NCBI GenBank assembly: GCA_014706295.1
Contig: JACSVZ010000002.1
Span: 21,149,110-21,213,109, forward strand
Direction of reading: 5' to 3'
DNA from: Lycocorax pyrrhopterus obiensis
Lineage: Eukaryota > Chordata > Aves > Passeriformes > Paradisaeidae
Length of the DNA: 64,000 nucleotides
Of the stretch, positions 1 through 12,275 are shown in pieces; positions within the stretch are counted from its first letter, which is position 1, and the number at the start of each line of letters is the position of its first letter. The position numbers and the translations under genes were made by a program. Below the pieces are notes generated by a model, which saw only the letters and a list, made by a program, of their open reading frames with translations, made no database searches and had not been told where the DNA came from.

Positions 1-2981
1 TAGCCAGAGGATTAAAATAGATTAGGCAATAGAAAATTGGGTAAAATGTAATTTCACTTAAGGAAGAGTGGTACAATCTTTTCATGTAAACTAGGAATTC
101 ATAGGTTTGAAATTAAAAAGGAGAAGAAAACCAAAGTGTGTTACTGAATGACAGAGTCCCTGTAAGCAGTAATTATCACGCAATTGTGAAAGAATCAGAT
201 TTGGTACTAATGTAGCATATGAAGCATAATCAGCAAAAAAAAAGAGGAAAGTATAGAAGTCATTGTACAGTATAGATTATTTGAAATAATTCTGTCTGTC
301 TGTGTGCTAGAAACATTAAATAAAATTAGAATTGGTGCAGGGAGTGAGGATGACCAGAGGAATAGATGTTAAAACAGTTGGTCGGTACAGCTTAGCAGAC
401 TGGCTGGGTGGAAACTGGGAGAGCATATGATAGTGCTCTATAAATGCATAAAGGACATATGTAGTCAGAATAAGAAGAGATATTTAAGCAAAATCATACA
501 AGCACAGAACAAATAAATACATATTTTAAGACGGAAATCAGGGGAAAAGTGTTTCTAATTGTTGGTGAGATTCTGGAACAGCCTCACACAAGAGGTAATT
601 TCAGCAGCCTGAACATGATGAGTTTATGAGAAGAAGTGTGTAGTATGACTGCCTGAAGTTGCAGAATAAAGGACCCAAGACCTTCCTATTTGGGTTCACA
701 TACTGTGTTTTCTCACTTTCACATACAAATCAGCGAAGAGGAGACAACAAAGGTGTACAAATGAACAGCAACCTCGAACCAACAGTCCAGTTGTACTCCA
801 CACTCATCCATGCTCTGGCAAGATGAACAGCCATAGCCAAATAACCATGTTCATGGCCATGGCTTTTCTTCAGACAGCGTGTAAAGAGTCACCGTCTGTC
901 ACCAGGGAGTAAATTGTGTGAATCACTGTCTTCCAGTTAAATGTCACCACTGCTGCAATATCTCAGACAGCCACTTATAGGAGGCATCCTTGGTTGGGGC
1001 CCAGCAGCAGAAGCCTGTGCAGCAAAAAATAGACACAGTGTCCTCCCTCTGCTTTACACCAAACTGCTACAAATGCAACACTCAGTTGCTAATGTGACAA
1101 ATGACAAATTCAAACTGTGTTTAACTGATTCGAGCCTATTCCATGAAGTTTCTTGTCAAGGCAGCAAGTTCCATCCCTGCAACAATTTCTGTCACAGAAG
1201 AATTTAAGCTGCAAAGGGTCTGGGATAGTAGTAATAGAAAATTACTGGTTTATAGTAAAACACTCAAAATATTTGCATTGACCCTGCTGCTGGCTCTCTG
1301 AAGAATCATTCCCTGCCTTAAAACAGGTAATTATTTTCCTTTGTGTCACATGAAAAGTGCCCTTTCTTGTCTTGCATCACAGATTTTCAATTCCGATTAA
1401 GTTACAACCACAATTCCATGTGAGGAATTGTACTTCCTCAGAACAAAGCAGTTTTCTACTGTACACTGTAAATGTGTTCTCCACGGCTGAGTCGCAAAAG
1501 CTGCAATTCACCCTCAGCACTCAGATATGCATAGCGTGTGGGGAAAAGCACTGAATCAAAATGACAGAATTGTCCTCAGGTTCTGAATATTATACTAAGC
1601 ATGCTTTGGCATCTTATATTTAGAGTGAGTTATTTTATGCTCGTTTCCTCTTGACGCAATTTAGTTAATAGCCAAATTCAGTCACAAAACCACTTGTAAA
1701 TAAACACCTTGTTACAGATTACAGTGTTTTCAGTCTCATGGCTCTTTGGCTCAGTCCATCAGCCAATAAAGCCTGCCAATACAGTATATTAACTTCTGTC
1801 ATGTTTAAGTGTTTTTATACATTAATGGACCAGCTTGTAATGTCACCGTATAGGCTGCACACTCCTGGATATACAGCATATATGAGATAAATAAGCTGTC
1901 CGAAGAAGACGTTTGTATTGGCTGCTCACTGTTGGTTTCTTCCCATACTGCCCTCAGATGCGGGAGCTGCCCTGGGAGATGAATGTGCCAGGATAAGTTA
2001 TCTGGGGCTCATAAAATCTTTTTTAGAAGATTGAAATAAAGTCAGTGCTTGCAAAAGACAAATCAATTGTGACATTTCTGAATAGAGTGCGATGCATTTA
2101 ATTAGCACAAGACATACTGGCAAATGCTGAATTACCCAATAAATCACTGAATGCTGGAACCCATACAGAGCTGGGAATCAGCTGTCTTGTGAGATGTACA
2201 GCAAGTGATAATAGGAAGATCTGGCCATTTCTCCTCCATTTTCTGCTAAATTTCTTCCATTTTGACATTTGCATGCCAGACCATTTTAATTATTTTGAAG
2301 TATCAAAGAATTTCTCCAGCCTAATCTGAGAAATCTGTGCCATTATCTGCATCTGCTGAGGAATGAAACATGTATTTTATGATATGCTATGGGTTTGCTA
2401 TTCAGTTGGAGGCAAATGGTGGAAATTTAGCCTCTGGGAATAAAGTATTTATAAGAAAATGTACAAAGCTGGTCTCAAGGTAAAGTGTTGTAGGACCAGG
2501 CCCTGTAGTGACAGCTGGCATTGGCCTTGATGTCTTGGGGTCTCCCTGTGTGATGAGCAGAAGGGGCTCCAGGCTTTTTACATCTGTGAGAAAGGGGAGC
2601 AGAGGAGAAGCTGAGCTTCAATGTCTGCATGTGCTGTCGTGCTTGAACTGGCCAGCAGCTCTCTGTTCCCTCCAGCAGAGTTACAGCCCCGGCTGTGTGC
2701 CTGTAGGCAGAAGTGCTGTCCTTAATGCGCGGTCCCTGTGCACTCACTGCGCCCTTGCAGAGCTGCTGATCCGCCTGGGGTGTGACAGAAGTGCTTTGGT
2801 AGCCATTTAACAAAACTTTTATTAACTTATAAGAAATCTTTCCAAGTGTTTACAGTGCTCTCACCACCTCCCTACCTGAACTCCTTCCTTTCATCTCACT
2901 TCCCTCTGCTTCACTTCTAAACATTACAAAAAATTCGGTAGCTAGGGTAGTTTTCCAGAGACTTGAGCACCTGAGGTACTT
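1..2981. other. Single-copy AT-rich DNA, no gene seen
   Basis: No repeat family or coding exon is recognisable here. The only short open frames at 941-1207 and 1357-1554 have no familiar domain and no exon-like context. A locally GC-richer patch at about 2475-2813 is open on both strands (112 codons minus, 100 codons plus). Such two-strand openness is expected by chance in GC-rich sequence, where stop codons are rarer, so I do not treat it as a gene. Confidence 0.6.
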
Positions 2982-3053
2982 AAGAAACAAGCCAAAAAAC
3001 CAACCAAACCAAAAAAACCCCAAAACAAGACAACAACAAAACCAAACCCCAAA
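2982..3053 (+). repeat. T-free A/C-rich low-complexity tract
   Basis: Seventy-two consecutive plus-strand bases contain no T. The tract is built from runs of A broken by C and CC (CCAAACC, AACCCC, CAACAAC), with only three G. It resembles the degenerate (AAACC)n-like simple repeats seen in bird genomes. It is not next to a recognisable retrotransposon 3' end, so I see no evidence that it is a poly(A) tail. Confidence 0.8.
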
Positions 3054-3960
3054 TAAATTCTTAAGATCCTAAGATATATATATGTGCACGCTTTTTTTGT
3101 ATTTTGCACTTAGTATATTTGTATTTACATCAGATTCTTGTTTGCTTGTTGCTATAAATCTTAATCACAGCTTAAAAACAGTTGTTTAATGGAAAGTGAC
3201 TTTACTATTTCACAAAACTTAGCTCCAGGCTAGACTGAGCTATCTTTAGGAACAAAATACAAACGACTTGCACAACAGTACTGCTAATATTGTGCCTACA
3301 GTGAAAGAAACCCGCGTATGCAACTACAGCCATGGGGTAAGGATTTTGTACTCATTAGATGGCCTGTGATTTTTAAAAATTGGCATTTCATGATATTCCA
3401 CCAAGCAGGAGTGGCCTACAGTCTCTGCCCAGCATCCTCTATTAGGCAAAAGACCAGAACACAGCCTCTTCTTAAGAAGAAATACAATTGTTTTGCGTGT
3501 TGCTTGTATTTGATATTCATTTAAATCTGTATTTATCACCAATGTAAAACTAAATATAAATTTAGCCTTGCTGTCTAATTTCTCTATTTCTTCTGGCTGA
3601 ATATGTTCAGTTAAACATTGACATAGAATATTTTGTAACCCATCCTTCTTCTGTAGAGAGTTTATTCTCTTGTCAGTTTTACATGGTCCTGTGTTTATTT
3701 TCAGCCTAGTAGTTATCACTGCCCTGAAACAGATGATCTAAGCCCCTCTACCGGTCTTACGAATGAGAGGTACAACTCAGATGACACTTGAGGCTTCTTC
3801 TTATCCTCAAGAAGTTAGCAGGGTGTTCATTGGTGCTGGTTGAGGTTGCTCAGGAGCAGAATTGTCAAAAAAAAAAAGACTGTGGGCCTTTTGTTTCTAC
3901 TCTGTTCTTATAACATCAGCAGCCTCCAGCTTTTGAAAATTATTTTAATTGTTAAGAGTA
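3054..3960. other. Single-copy DNA between the A/C tract and a CR1 copy
   Basis: AT-rich sequence with no recognised element. A minus-strand open frame of 131 codons at 3324-3719 has no familiar motif. An A11 run lies at 3867-3877. The plus-strand frame that opens at 3840 runs into the following CR1 copy, and only its CR1 part is meaningful. Confidence 0.55.
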
Positions 3961-4330
3961 GCCTGGAGAGGAGAAGGCTCAGGGGAGACCTTATCACTCT
4001 CTACAACTCTGTGAAAGGAGGATGTAGCCGGGTGGGAGTTGGTCTCTTCTCCCAGGCAACCAGTGACAGGACAAGAGGACACAGCCTTAAGCCGCCCCAG
4101 GGGAGGTTTAAGTTGGACATTAGGAAGAAGTTCTTCAGAGAAAGGGTGATTGGGCATTGAAATGGGCTCCCCAAGGAGGTGGTGGAGTCAATGTCCCTGG
4201 AGGTGTTTAAGAAAAGACTGGATGTGACACTCAGTGCCATGGTCTATTTGACATAGTGGTGTTGGGTCATAGGTTGGACTCAATGATCCCAAAGGTCTTT
4301 TCCAACCTATTTTTTTCTGTGATACTGTGA
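3961..4330 (+). mobile_element. CR1 LINE, 5'-truncated 3' end
   Basis: This is the last ~370 bp of a CR1 non-LTR retrotransposon. The sequence begins inside the end of ORF2: translated plus-strand sequence reads [20 protein letters not shown] and then [12 protein letters not shown], which matches the conserved C-terminal tail that follows the CR1 reverse-transcriptase domain. A stop codon interrupts the frame soon after (4159), where related copies continue, so the copy is dead. The 3' end carries the usual CR1 tail (GGTCTTTTCCAACCTAT, then TTCTGTGATACTGTG). The strong 5' truncation and the lack of a clear target-site duplication are normal for CR1. The exact 5' boundary is set by where similarity to CR1 starts. 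Confidence 0.93.
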
Positions 4331-7186
4331 GCAATTAGTCTTTGGAATTATTGTTGTAAATAATGATAATTAGCAAATATATACAATCATTCTTACTTGC
4401 TGAAAATTGCAGCAGAGTAAATCACAAGCCTTTAAAATCACATCCTAGTACTTTATAAGTAAGAAAACCAAGATCAAAGCAGCAACCTGGCAGATGGGTA
4501 AACATAAGAGAGGCAAAATCCTTCTATGCCCTTTCCACCCTCTTGTGCCTTATCCTACAGAAGGCTGAGTTCCCTCAAGCTTCAGGGGCTTCAAAGATTT
4601 TTCTTGCTCTAAATTTCACTAGTTCTCCTGAATGTTATGGTCTTTGAAGGCAATAAAGCACACTAATTACTCTATTAGCCATTAAGCAATACACTGCCTT
4701 CGCTTTCCTGTAATGAGTGGGTGATATCTCTGCTTTGTCTGTTTGTGAAGTGTTATAAGGCCACAGAGTTGGAAACAGATGTAATTTGCATTCCTCTGCT
4801 TCTCTGTGTCTTTCCCTAAGTTCGGAGCAGGAGAACAGCAAAGCGAAGCAGAGTCCTTTCTATTATTTATAAAGATGGTTGTATCGTCACTTCCTCAGGT
4901 ATTGAGGTGTTCATCACAAACAGTCTGCAAAAGGCCAAGGATCTAGAAACCCATTACTGTACTCTTGCTCTTAGTGTGCTTACAGAACAATGTTTTCTGC
5001 AAAGGAATAAATGGTTAGAAATTCTTAAGCTTCTTAAGGTGGAATTAGTGCGTATAAACTAAGTTGATATACATAATATATTAACAGAGGGACTTCCACG
5101 TTGGGGTGTTGCTCAGGTTGGGGCTATCCAAATAAGGGATGCTACTTTTCAAGCACATCCTCACCTATGTGTCTTCCAAACAGCAATTGTTATATTGTGT
5201 CCCATAGACCTTTCTGGTGGGGTGACAAAATGTAGCCATGCAGTCTCTGATTCCTTGATCATCAGCATGAGCAAAATTGGAGCTTCTGTCCCAACTGCAG
5301 TCTTTTGCTTCCAGTGTAATTCTGCATTATTTCATTGGTAGGCACTACTTCAATTCTTTTTTAAAGTTGGTTGCAAACCAGCACCTAAAACCCTTCGTGA
5401 GCCTCTGTGTCCAAAACCACCTGTTTGGAATTACAGAGCACTGCCAAAGCAAGCATGACATCCAGCAAGACCACATTCCTCTTCATCCCCTTCATTCCCC
5501 ACTGCAGTGCATGCTGGGGAGCTGACGCAGTAAATCCCGCTGGGGACTGGTGCTGAAAGTGCTCTGAGAGGGAAGGGGCTTTTGATGTGAGCGCTGCCCG
5601 AGTCCTTCCTCCCAGCTCTCGGGCCCTAGGGCTTTCAGATCAAAGCTGAAGCATTACTGCAGAGAGGAGAACGGTTTGCCAAAAAAAAAAGGAAAGTCTG
5701 CCAAAAAGAAAGCTCACTGAACATTCAGGCTATGTTTAAGAAGTATCAACCTTCAGTTCTCGCTGGAAGCAGGTTGGTAGCCCATGCAGTCCTGCTTGCC
5801 ATGGGAGCACCAGCACCTTCTCCCCTCTCGGTGTTTCCTACAGCTCCTGCAGCCTGGTTTTAGAATAGGGAAGCTGCCTCAAACCAGGAAGGGAGTCAGC
5901 TGTCGGCTTCTGATCCTGATGAAACTCAGGACAGAACAACAGACAGTGCTCTGCTGAGCATTTTCTATCACTTTGATTTAAAAATTAATAGTGCTGAGGT
6001 AAGCTGTGGGTGATGATTGCTAAAAATTTACTAAAGAATTTAGACTTCTATCTTGGAGTAGCCAAAACAAAGTTTTTTTGCCCTTTCCCACTAAATCCTG
6101 ATAAACCTTTCATGCCAATTGTATTACTATTGTGTTCCTCTCCTCCGTGTCTCTAAGTAATTTGTTTTTTTCCTTTGCGCTGTTTTGAATCCTCATCATG
6201 ATGTTGGTACTTCCCAGTTGGGTGTCAGAAGCACCCAGATAATTTTGTGCATCCTTGTTTGTGTCTGTGCCATTATCAAAAATTCTAAGCATGCTACATT
6301 CGAAGACTTGTGTTTTGGGATTTCCACCAGTAACTTTCCTGTTCCTTTTCTCATTGCTATCACAGTCAGTTTCTGAGCAAATCTATGATTCTTACACAAA
6401 GGACGATCTCTTCCTGCTTAACTGTTCCTCATATGGCACCATATGTAGATTATATTAAATTTAGGTAAATTAAATTTAGGACATTTCATCAGCAATTAGC
6501 ATACAAACCCCCAAAATATCAAGACAGTTTGGCTTTATCTATTCTGGAAAAAAAAGTATTTCTATTTTATTTCCTACATGTTTCCATATCTTCCACTTTT
6601 CTTTCCTTAAGAATTCTTTCTCAAGTCTTGCATACTGCTGATGAGTGTCGTAATTATAGATATTCAATTAATTGATGCTTGATGTGTGATACATCACTTG
6701 CTTGAGTAGTTCACTGGAGTCTCTTCATGGGAAAATTCCAGTCCCTTCTATTACATATTTGGAGCTGTAGGGATTTGGCTTCCACTTTAAATGTGCTATT
6801 TTCTATCCCCCTTCCTTCACTGGTTCCGATGAGAATTGAATCTGGCCTTTTGTTGGAAGCAGCAAGCGACAGCGTGTACACAAAGCTGGGAATTCAGAGA
6901 GGGGCAGATGGGATTTCAGAGGCTGTTTTTGATAATTTGTCCTTACACATTTGTCCTAGTACACATGAGGCATAACAGTAAGCACAAGAAGGGAAAATTA
7001 ATCATCTTAATCAATTTGTCTCCTGGATGCTCCAATGAGGGGGGTCCCTTACAGGCTGTTTTCTTTGTAGAACTCAAGCCCCATGTGTCACTGTATGTAT
7101 TTCACTCTGTAATGCATGCATTTCCTTTTAGAGAAGCTAATTGTGAGTTTCATTGAGTATTTTCTGGATCATAGATATCTGACCTA
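4331..7186. other. Single-copy DNA, no gene seen
   Basis: No coding exon or repeat family is recognised across this stretch. A GC-richer patch near 5480-5640 has several CpG dinucleotides but is too short for a CpG island and has no TATA box or open frame. At about 6453-6481 a 12-base AT-rich word (ATTAAATTTAGG) occurs twice, 15 bases apart, probably replication slippage. An A10 run lies near 5681. Confidence 0.55.
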
Positions 7187-7938
7187 CCTGGGTTGGGGCA
7201 ACTGTCTGGTATCAACACAGACTGGGGGATGAATGGATGTGGAGCAGCCCTGCCCACAAGGACCTGGGGGTGCTGGTGGATGAGGCGGGACATGACCTGG
7301 CCATGTGCACTCACAGCCCAGAGAGCCAAACGTGTCCTGGGCTGCACCAAAAGCAGCGTGGGCAGCAGGGCAGGGGAGGGGATGCTGCCCCTCTGCCCTG
7401 CTCTGGTGAGAGAGACCCCACCTGGAACGCTGCATCCAGCTCTGGGGTGCCCAGCACAGGAAGGACATGGATGGGTTGGAGCAGGCCAGCAGGAGGGCCA
7501 CAAAAATTATCAGAGGGATGAAATACGTGACTTGTGAGGAAAGGCTGAGAGAATTGGGGCTGTTCAGCCTGGGGAAGAGAACACTTTGAGAAGACCTTCT
7601 AGCAGTCTCCGTGTACCTAAAGACAGCTTATAAGACAGATGATGACAAACTTTTTAGCAGATCCTGTTATGATATGACAAGCTATAACGATTTTAAAGTG
7701 AAAGGGGGTTGATTTTAATTAGATATAAGGTAGACATTTTTACAATGAGGGTGGAGAGACCCTGGAACAGGTTTCCCAGAGAGCTGGTGGATACCCCAGC
7801 CCTAGAAACATTCAAGGTTACACTAGACAGGATTCTGAGCAACCTGATCTAGTTGAAGATACCCCTGCTCATTGCATTGTTAGATCGATGACCTTTAAAG
7901 GTCTCTTCCAACCCAAACTATTCTGTAGTTCTGTGATC
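7187..7938 (+). mobile_element. CR1 LINE, longer 3' fragment
   Basis: About 750 bp of a CR1 element, 5'-truncated. Near its start the translation gives KDLGVLVDE, a hallmark of the CR1 ORF2 region downstream of the reverse-transcriptase core, and another frame gives TAQRAKRVLGC, the next conserved block, so at least one frameshift separates them. DNA further on matches CR1 order: the GAAAGGCTGAGAGAATTGGG block, TTTTTACAATGAGGGTGG, and the tail TCTCTTCCAACCCAAACTAT followed by TCTGTAGTTCTGTGAT. The stretch at about 7580-7720 is more diverged than the flanks. The frame is broken repeatedly, so it cannot encode a working protein. Confidence 0.93.
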
Positions 7939-10900
7939 TTCATAGTCAAGAACATTACTTGCTAGGTCTCTTTATGCAGTTCCTTGCACTAACAAAGAAA
8001 AGTAAATATTTAATTGATTATATCAAGACTTAAGTATTTTATATCTTATATTTATTGCATCTATTGTATCTTCAAAATACTTTCTCCTTAGCATTCCAAA
8101 TGAGTTGGCATTTGACAGTATATATATATTTTGGCAGAGATGAGAACAAGTTAACAGGCTGATGGCATTTTAATTATTTTATTGAGATGGCATTGGCCCA
8201 GCATGCTTGTTGGAATTTACAAATCTGCGTTGATTTATATTTTATTTTGTAAACCAGGCCCAAGAGGCTGACTAATTAGAAACATGACTCAAAGCTATAA
8301 GGGGTACTTATTGATTCAGATCATGAAAAGACCAGAATGATCAAAAGCAAACATCTATCTCCCTCTTCATCTGGGGTTCGGGAGGTTAAGTGCCATTTGT
8401 CTCAAATTTCTGGCATTAGCTCTCTCTCTGTAATGGAGAAGACAATTAGCATCTACATCTACTTGGTTTTAGAATGTACTGTATTATTTAAAACAAGGTG
8501 CTTTTCATAATTAAACTATGCATAATAATCTATTATCATCTCCTTTCATTAGCTGATATTTTGGTTTTTTCTCCCCTTAATTCATATTTTTCATTCTATT
8601 TATTTAACGTTTGAAATGTATGGCTTCATTTTAGAAGAAATAGCATGATTGGCTAGATAGACAGGTTTTGTGCTGCACATCTAATTAACATACCATGGTA
8701 GCATCTAAACACTTCATTAGTTACTTGGGACCAATTTCAAATGGCATGAACACTTCTGTGTTGCCATAATGCAGAAAAATGCTAAAATGTTAATGCATTC
8801 ATAGGGTAGTGACAGAAAAGGCGAATCAGAAGTGTTTTATACTGTCTGTGCTTCTCAAGGTCTTCTCTGGAGCCTGGCTTCAGGACTGAAAAGGAAGGCA
8901 ATATGCACGTTGAAAACAGACATTGAATTCAAACTCTTCCTGAATGCAACTGAGAGAGAACTTGTTTTCTGGGGAAGAGAGCAGGAAGCATCTGTAGCTG
9001 CCTCCTTCTGCCAGGGTGGGACCAGCTTTGAGCTGATTGGGTACATTCTTCTGTGCCACCAAACCACTGCAGAGGGACATTCTGCTTTCATGAGTGTCTC
9101 AGATTTTTAGACACCCTTTTCAGACTGAAGAGCCTAATGTAAGAAACGTGAGTTACTTTTTAGTATGTAAAAAAAGCACAGAGTCTTTTGAGTACTCTCC
9201 TGTTGCTCTGCCTGTGTCGTCTCACCATGGTGCACATGGAAAGCAAAGCTAATTGCATTAGCACTGGGGTGCAGCAAGAAGCATATTGGAGCTGGGCTTG
9301 GAAAGCGGAGCTCGCAGGCCTCTGCCTGCTGCAGCCGCCTGTGCCAAAGCATTCATTACTATGAGCTGGAAATATTCACACCCTCCCACACACAAGGACT
9401 GGATTGAGAAAGTTTCATATTGCAAAGTTACTGAAATTATTAAATAGAAAAACAAAGGATGTCTCATACAGGAGACTGATTGAGGTTTAGCAGTGCTAAA
9501 GGGAAGCAGGACTTTCCATTCCAGATCAATGGGCTTCAGTAACAACTGCCACCAAATCATTGCAATCTCATTGCTGCTCAGTGCCACAGCACAAGTGGCT
9601 TCTTCTACTTGCAGAAGAAAAAAATTTTTGTCCAGTATTTTTTCCAATGACAATGTTTATAGCCTCAAATGTGAGACCAAGCTCTGAGCAACCTCAGCTT
9701 TCCTTGCTGCTGCAGAGACCTGAAGGTGCTCAGCGTGGGCTGCAGTTGTGCCCTCTGTGCTGCACTCCACTTCCTTCCTCAAAGGTGTGAGTTTCCAGTT
9801 GGAGTTCCAGCAGCCACAGGGTGTCAGGCAAAACCCCACTGGATGTCTGCCTGCTTTGTCCCTGCCCAGTGGGTGGCCACGTTGAACAGGAGTGCGAGCA
9901 GTGGAGGCTGAAGACATGGTACCATGGAGTAATCCACAGGTTAGAGACACAGCTAAAAGGTTTCTGCCTCCCCTTAGTTACTCCATCCCAGCTTGTGACT
10001 AGTCACATAAAAGGCTAAGTCAGTTCAACTCCAGTTTGCTCTGACTCAGCCTGTTCCATGTCAGCGCTGTAAACCACACTTACACGGCATCTATTTTACA
10101 ACAAAAAGAAAAAAATATCTGCAGACAGCGTTTAAAAAACAGGCTTCTATAACCAAATCTGATTTAGAGTGCAGCCTATGAAACAGCTGATTTAATTGAG
10201 CTAACCTAGCAATTACCTCCAGGAAAAAAAAGTTTGTGCACAGGGGATTAATAAAAAGCTCCCCACAGTGGAAAAGAATGGGGAACCACTTCTTGAAGTT
10301 TTGTCAAGCAGAAATTTAATTTACAAAGGACTTAAAAGAGATATTGTCATGTGGCTAGAATAGTAGGTTGGAATCATCTAACTAAATATGGCTATCCACA
10401 TCTGAGTTGGTCAGCTTGACTAAGTTACAGTCAATGGAGGAATGCTTGATATGATAAGTAGAGCATAAAGCATGATTCCTTTCTTCCTAAAGGTGTCCAA
10501 ATTAGATGAATCTCAGGGCTTAAAACACTTGTTTCTCACCAGAAAGGAACCTCCAGTGACTAGCTCAGACACGGATCCTTGCATTATAGATGTGTGAAGT
10601 GAACAAACCCTTCTCAATGTGACAAATACTTTTGCTTTTTCAAACATTCATACCATTGCTTTTGTTCCACAAAATATTTGAACTGCAGTCACCTTGCCTC
10701 CTTACTCTTACTGTTTTGGTCTGTACCTTATTAATTTCTTTGTGCTGCAAAGGCTGTCAAGAGGACATTGTTCTTTGTCTGACATACCTACTTACTGCAA
10801 AGCACTGTGTACACTGCTGTATAAATAACATCTCCGGGAAAAAGATGAATAATTGAAAGAGATGGAAAACTTTGTTCGGTTGACTGAAATAATCTAGTAG

Positions 10901-11574
10901 AAGCTATATGAGAACAGAGTCTGCAGGGACAAAATTTCCCAAGCATATATCCTAGGAATTAATTTTGACAGTTCTGAACAGAGTTCTGTAAAGAGACAAA
11001 CAATTCAACATAGAGATTTAGGGAACACAAGTGGTTAACAACAAACCAGGGAGACCTGCTCCAGCTGGAGATAAACTTATTGATGTCTGTTTCTAAAAAT
11101 CTTCCATATCTGGAATTACCAATAAGAGAACTAGTTCACAGCCTGAGAGGAAGAAGGAGCCCATTTCCTTATGGACCACAGGGTTTTATCTTCCGTCTAG
11201 AAACCATGAAGCATTTGGCAGCATCCTTTCATTTTTCCTGATTGGTGCTGCTGAAACTGCAACTATTTCCATGGTATAGCACTTACTATCCTACTGCTTG
11301 CATTGCCCCAAAGACTGGATCACAAGGATTTTCCAGGAAGACTCTTTGAGGCTGGGTGAAGGTCTCGTCAGGTTTAGATTGCACTAGGTGAGGGCTCTGT
11401 GATGAAGATTCATGAGGAGTGGATGGCTTTTGAACATTACTAGAGATTTCTTCTCTGGTCATGAAAAAAGTGGTATCATTTTTCTTTTCCTTTCTGTCCT
11501 GTTAAAGATTTTGGGATGAGACTTCCTTTAGTGTTTTTCACCTGTCTTATTTAGATGAAAAACTTGGTGTGCTT
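7939..11574. other. AT-rich single-copy DNA with a regulatory-looking block
   Basis: There is no recognised gene or transposon. A short (TA)n run lies at 8119-8130. The stretch about 8160-8800 is unusually uniform, AT-rich and full of homeodomain-type cores (TAATTA and ATTAGC), and is listed separately. Open frames at 8832-9110 and 9258-9653 (131 codons, minus) show no domain. Confidence 0.5.
8160..8800. promoter_or_regulatory. Candidate conserved noncoding element (inferred)
   Basis: The sequence is free of recognisable repeats and of long open frames. It is dense in AT-rich words that homeodomain and POU factors bind, including CTAATTAGAAA near 8272, TCTAATTAACATACC near 8681 and several TCATTAG or ATTAGC words. 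This is the texture of vertebrate developmental enhancers in gene deserts. Conservation cannot be judged from one sequence, so the call rests on composition and motif density only. Confidence 0.2.
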
Positions 11575-12275
11575 TTTCCTGCAGTGGTGGGATGACTGTG
11601 ACTGGATCCCTTACACTCTCCTTCTGCTCCAGCATGGAGTCCTTTCCATCAGAGACGGTCCTCCATGTATATGTCCAGCATAAGTCCTTCTCACAGTCTT
11701 CAAGAACTGCTCCAGTGAGGGACTCTTCCACAGGGTCCAGTCCTTCAGGAACAGGCTGTTCCAGCATGGGTGTCTCATGGAGTCACAAGTCCTGCCAGCA
11801 AACCTGCTCCAGTGTGGGCTCCTCTCTCCATGGGGTCACAGATCCTGCTAGGAACCTGCTCCAACACCATTTTTCCATGGGGTGACATATGCTTTTGCCC
11901 TTTGGCATCCACATGCTCTGGTGTGGGGTCCTCCATGGGCTCCTGTGTGGACATCCAGAGGCTGCAGGGGAAGCTACTCCATTGCCTGGAATACCTCCTC
12001 CCCTCCTTCAGCAATGATGTTTGTGTCTTCAGAGTTTTTTTCTCACATATTCTCACTCCTCTCTTTGCCTGCATATTCAGTTCAGGGTATTTTTTCCCTT
12101 TCTTACATGTGTTACCCAGAAGTGCTCTCACTGCCACTGATGGGCTCAGCCCTGGCCAGCGACAGGTCCATCCTGGAGCCAGCTGGAGTTGGCTGTGCCA
12201 GAAATGGGGAAAGCTTCTGGCAGCTTCTCACAGAAGCCACCCCTGTAGCCCACCCCCCAGCTACCCCAGGGACTG
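11575..12275 (+). mobile_element. Probable ERV/LTR-derived avian repeat
   Basis: A GC-richer island of about 700 bp with sharply different composition from its AT-rich flanks. It contains phrases I associate with a dispersed bird repeat of probable endogenous-retrovirus origin: CTGCTCCAGTGTGGGCTCCT, TCTCCATGGGGTCACAGATC, and near the end GGAGCCAGCTGGAGTTGGCT and TTCTGGCAGCTTCTCACAGA. The first half is a degenerate tandem array (listed separately). The 236-codon plus-strand frame at 11770-12480 crosses this element and reads through the repeat units, so it is a by-product and not a gene. The family assignment is from memory and uncertain. Strand is given as read, not proven. Confidence 0.5.
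11624..11960 (+). repeat. Degenerate ~50-bp tandem repeat, about seven units
   Basis: The opening word CTGCTCCAG(C/T)(A/G)TGGG recurs in degenerate form at about 11624, 11670, 11707, 11756, 11804, 11856 and 11914. The spacing is 37-58 bases, and is closest to regular (48-52) between 11707 and 11856. Units usually also contain CCA(T/C)GGGGTC and a TCCTGCCAGCAAAC-like segment. The units have diverged from one another, so the array is old. It sits inside the probable ERV-derived repeat. Confidence 0.75.

Noticed and set aside
5480..5640. Possible CpG-island promoter
   Set aside because: Too short, with only a few CpGs, no TATA box and no downstream exon.
7193..7537. Overlapping frames of 94-117 codons on both strands
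   Set aside because: They lie within the CR1 copy at 7187-7938, and only short CR1 ORF2 blocks are meaningful.
10355..10400. CR1-like minus-strand word TAGTAGGTTGGAATCATCTA
   Set aside because: The following sequence does not continue as a CR1 3' end, so the match is too short to support.
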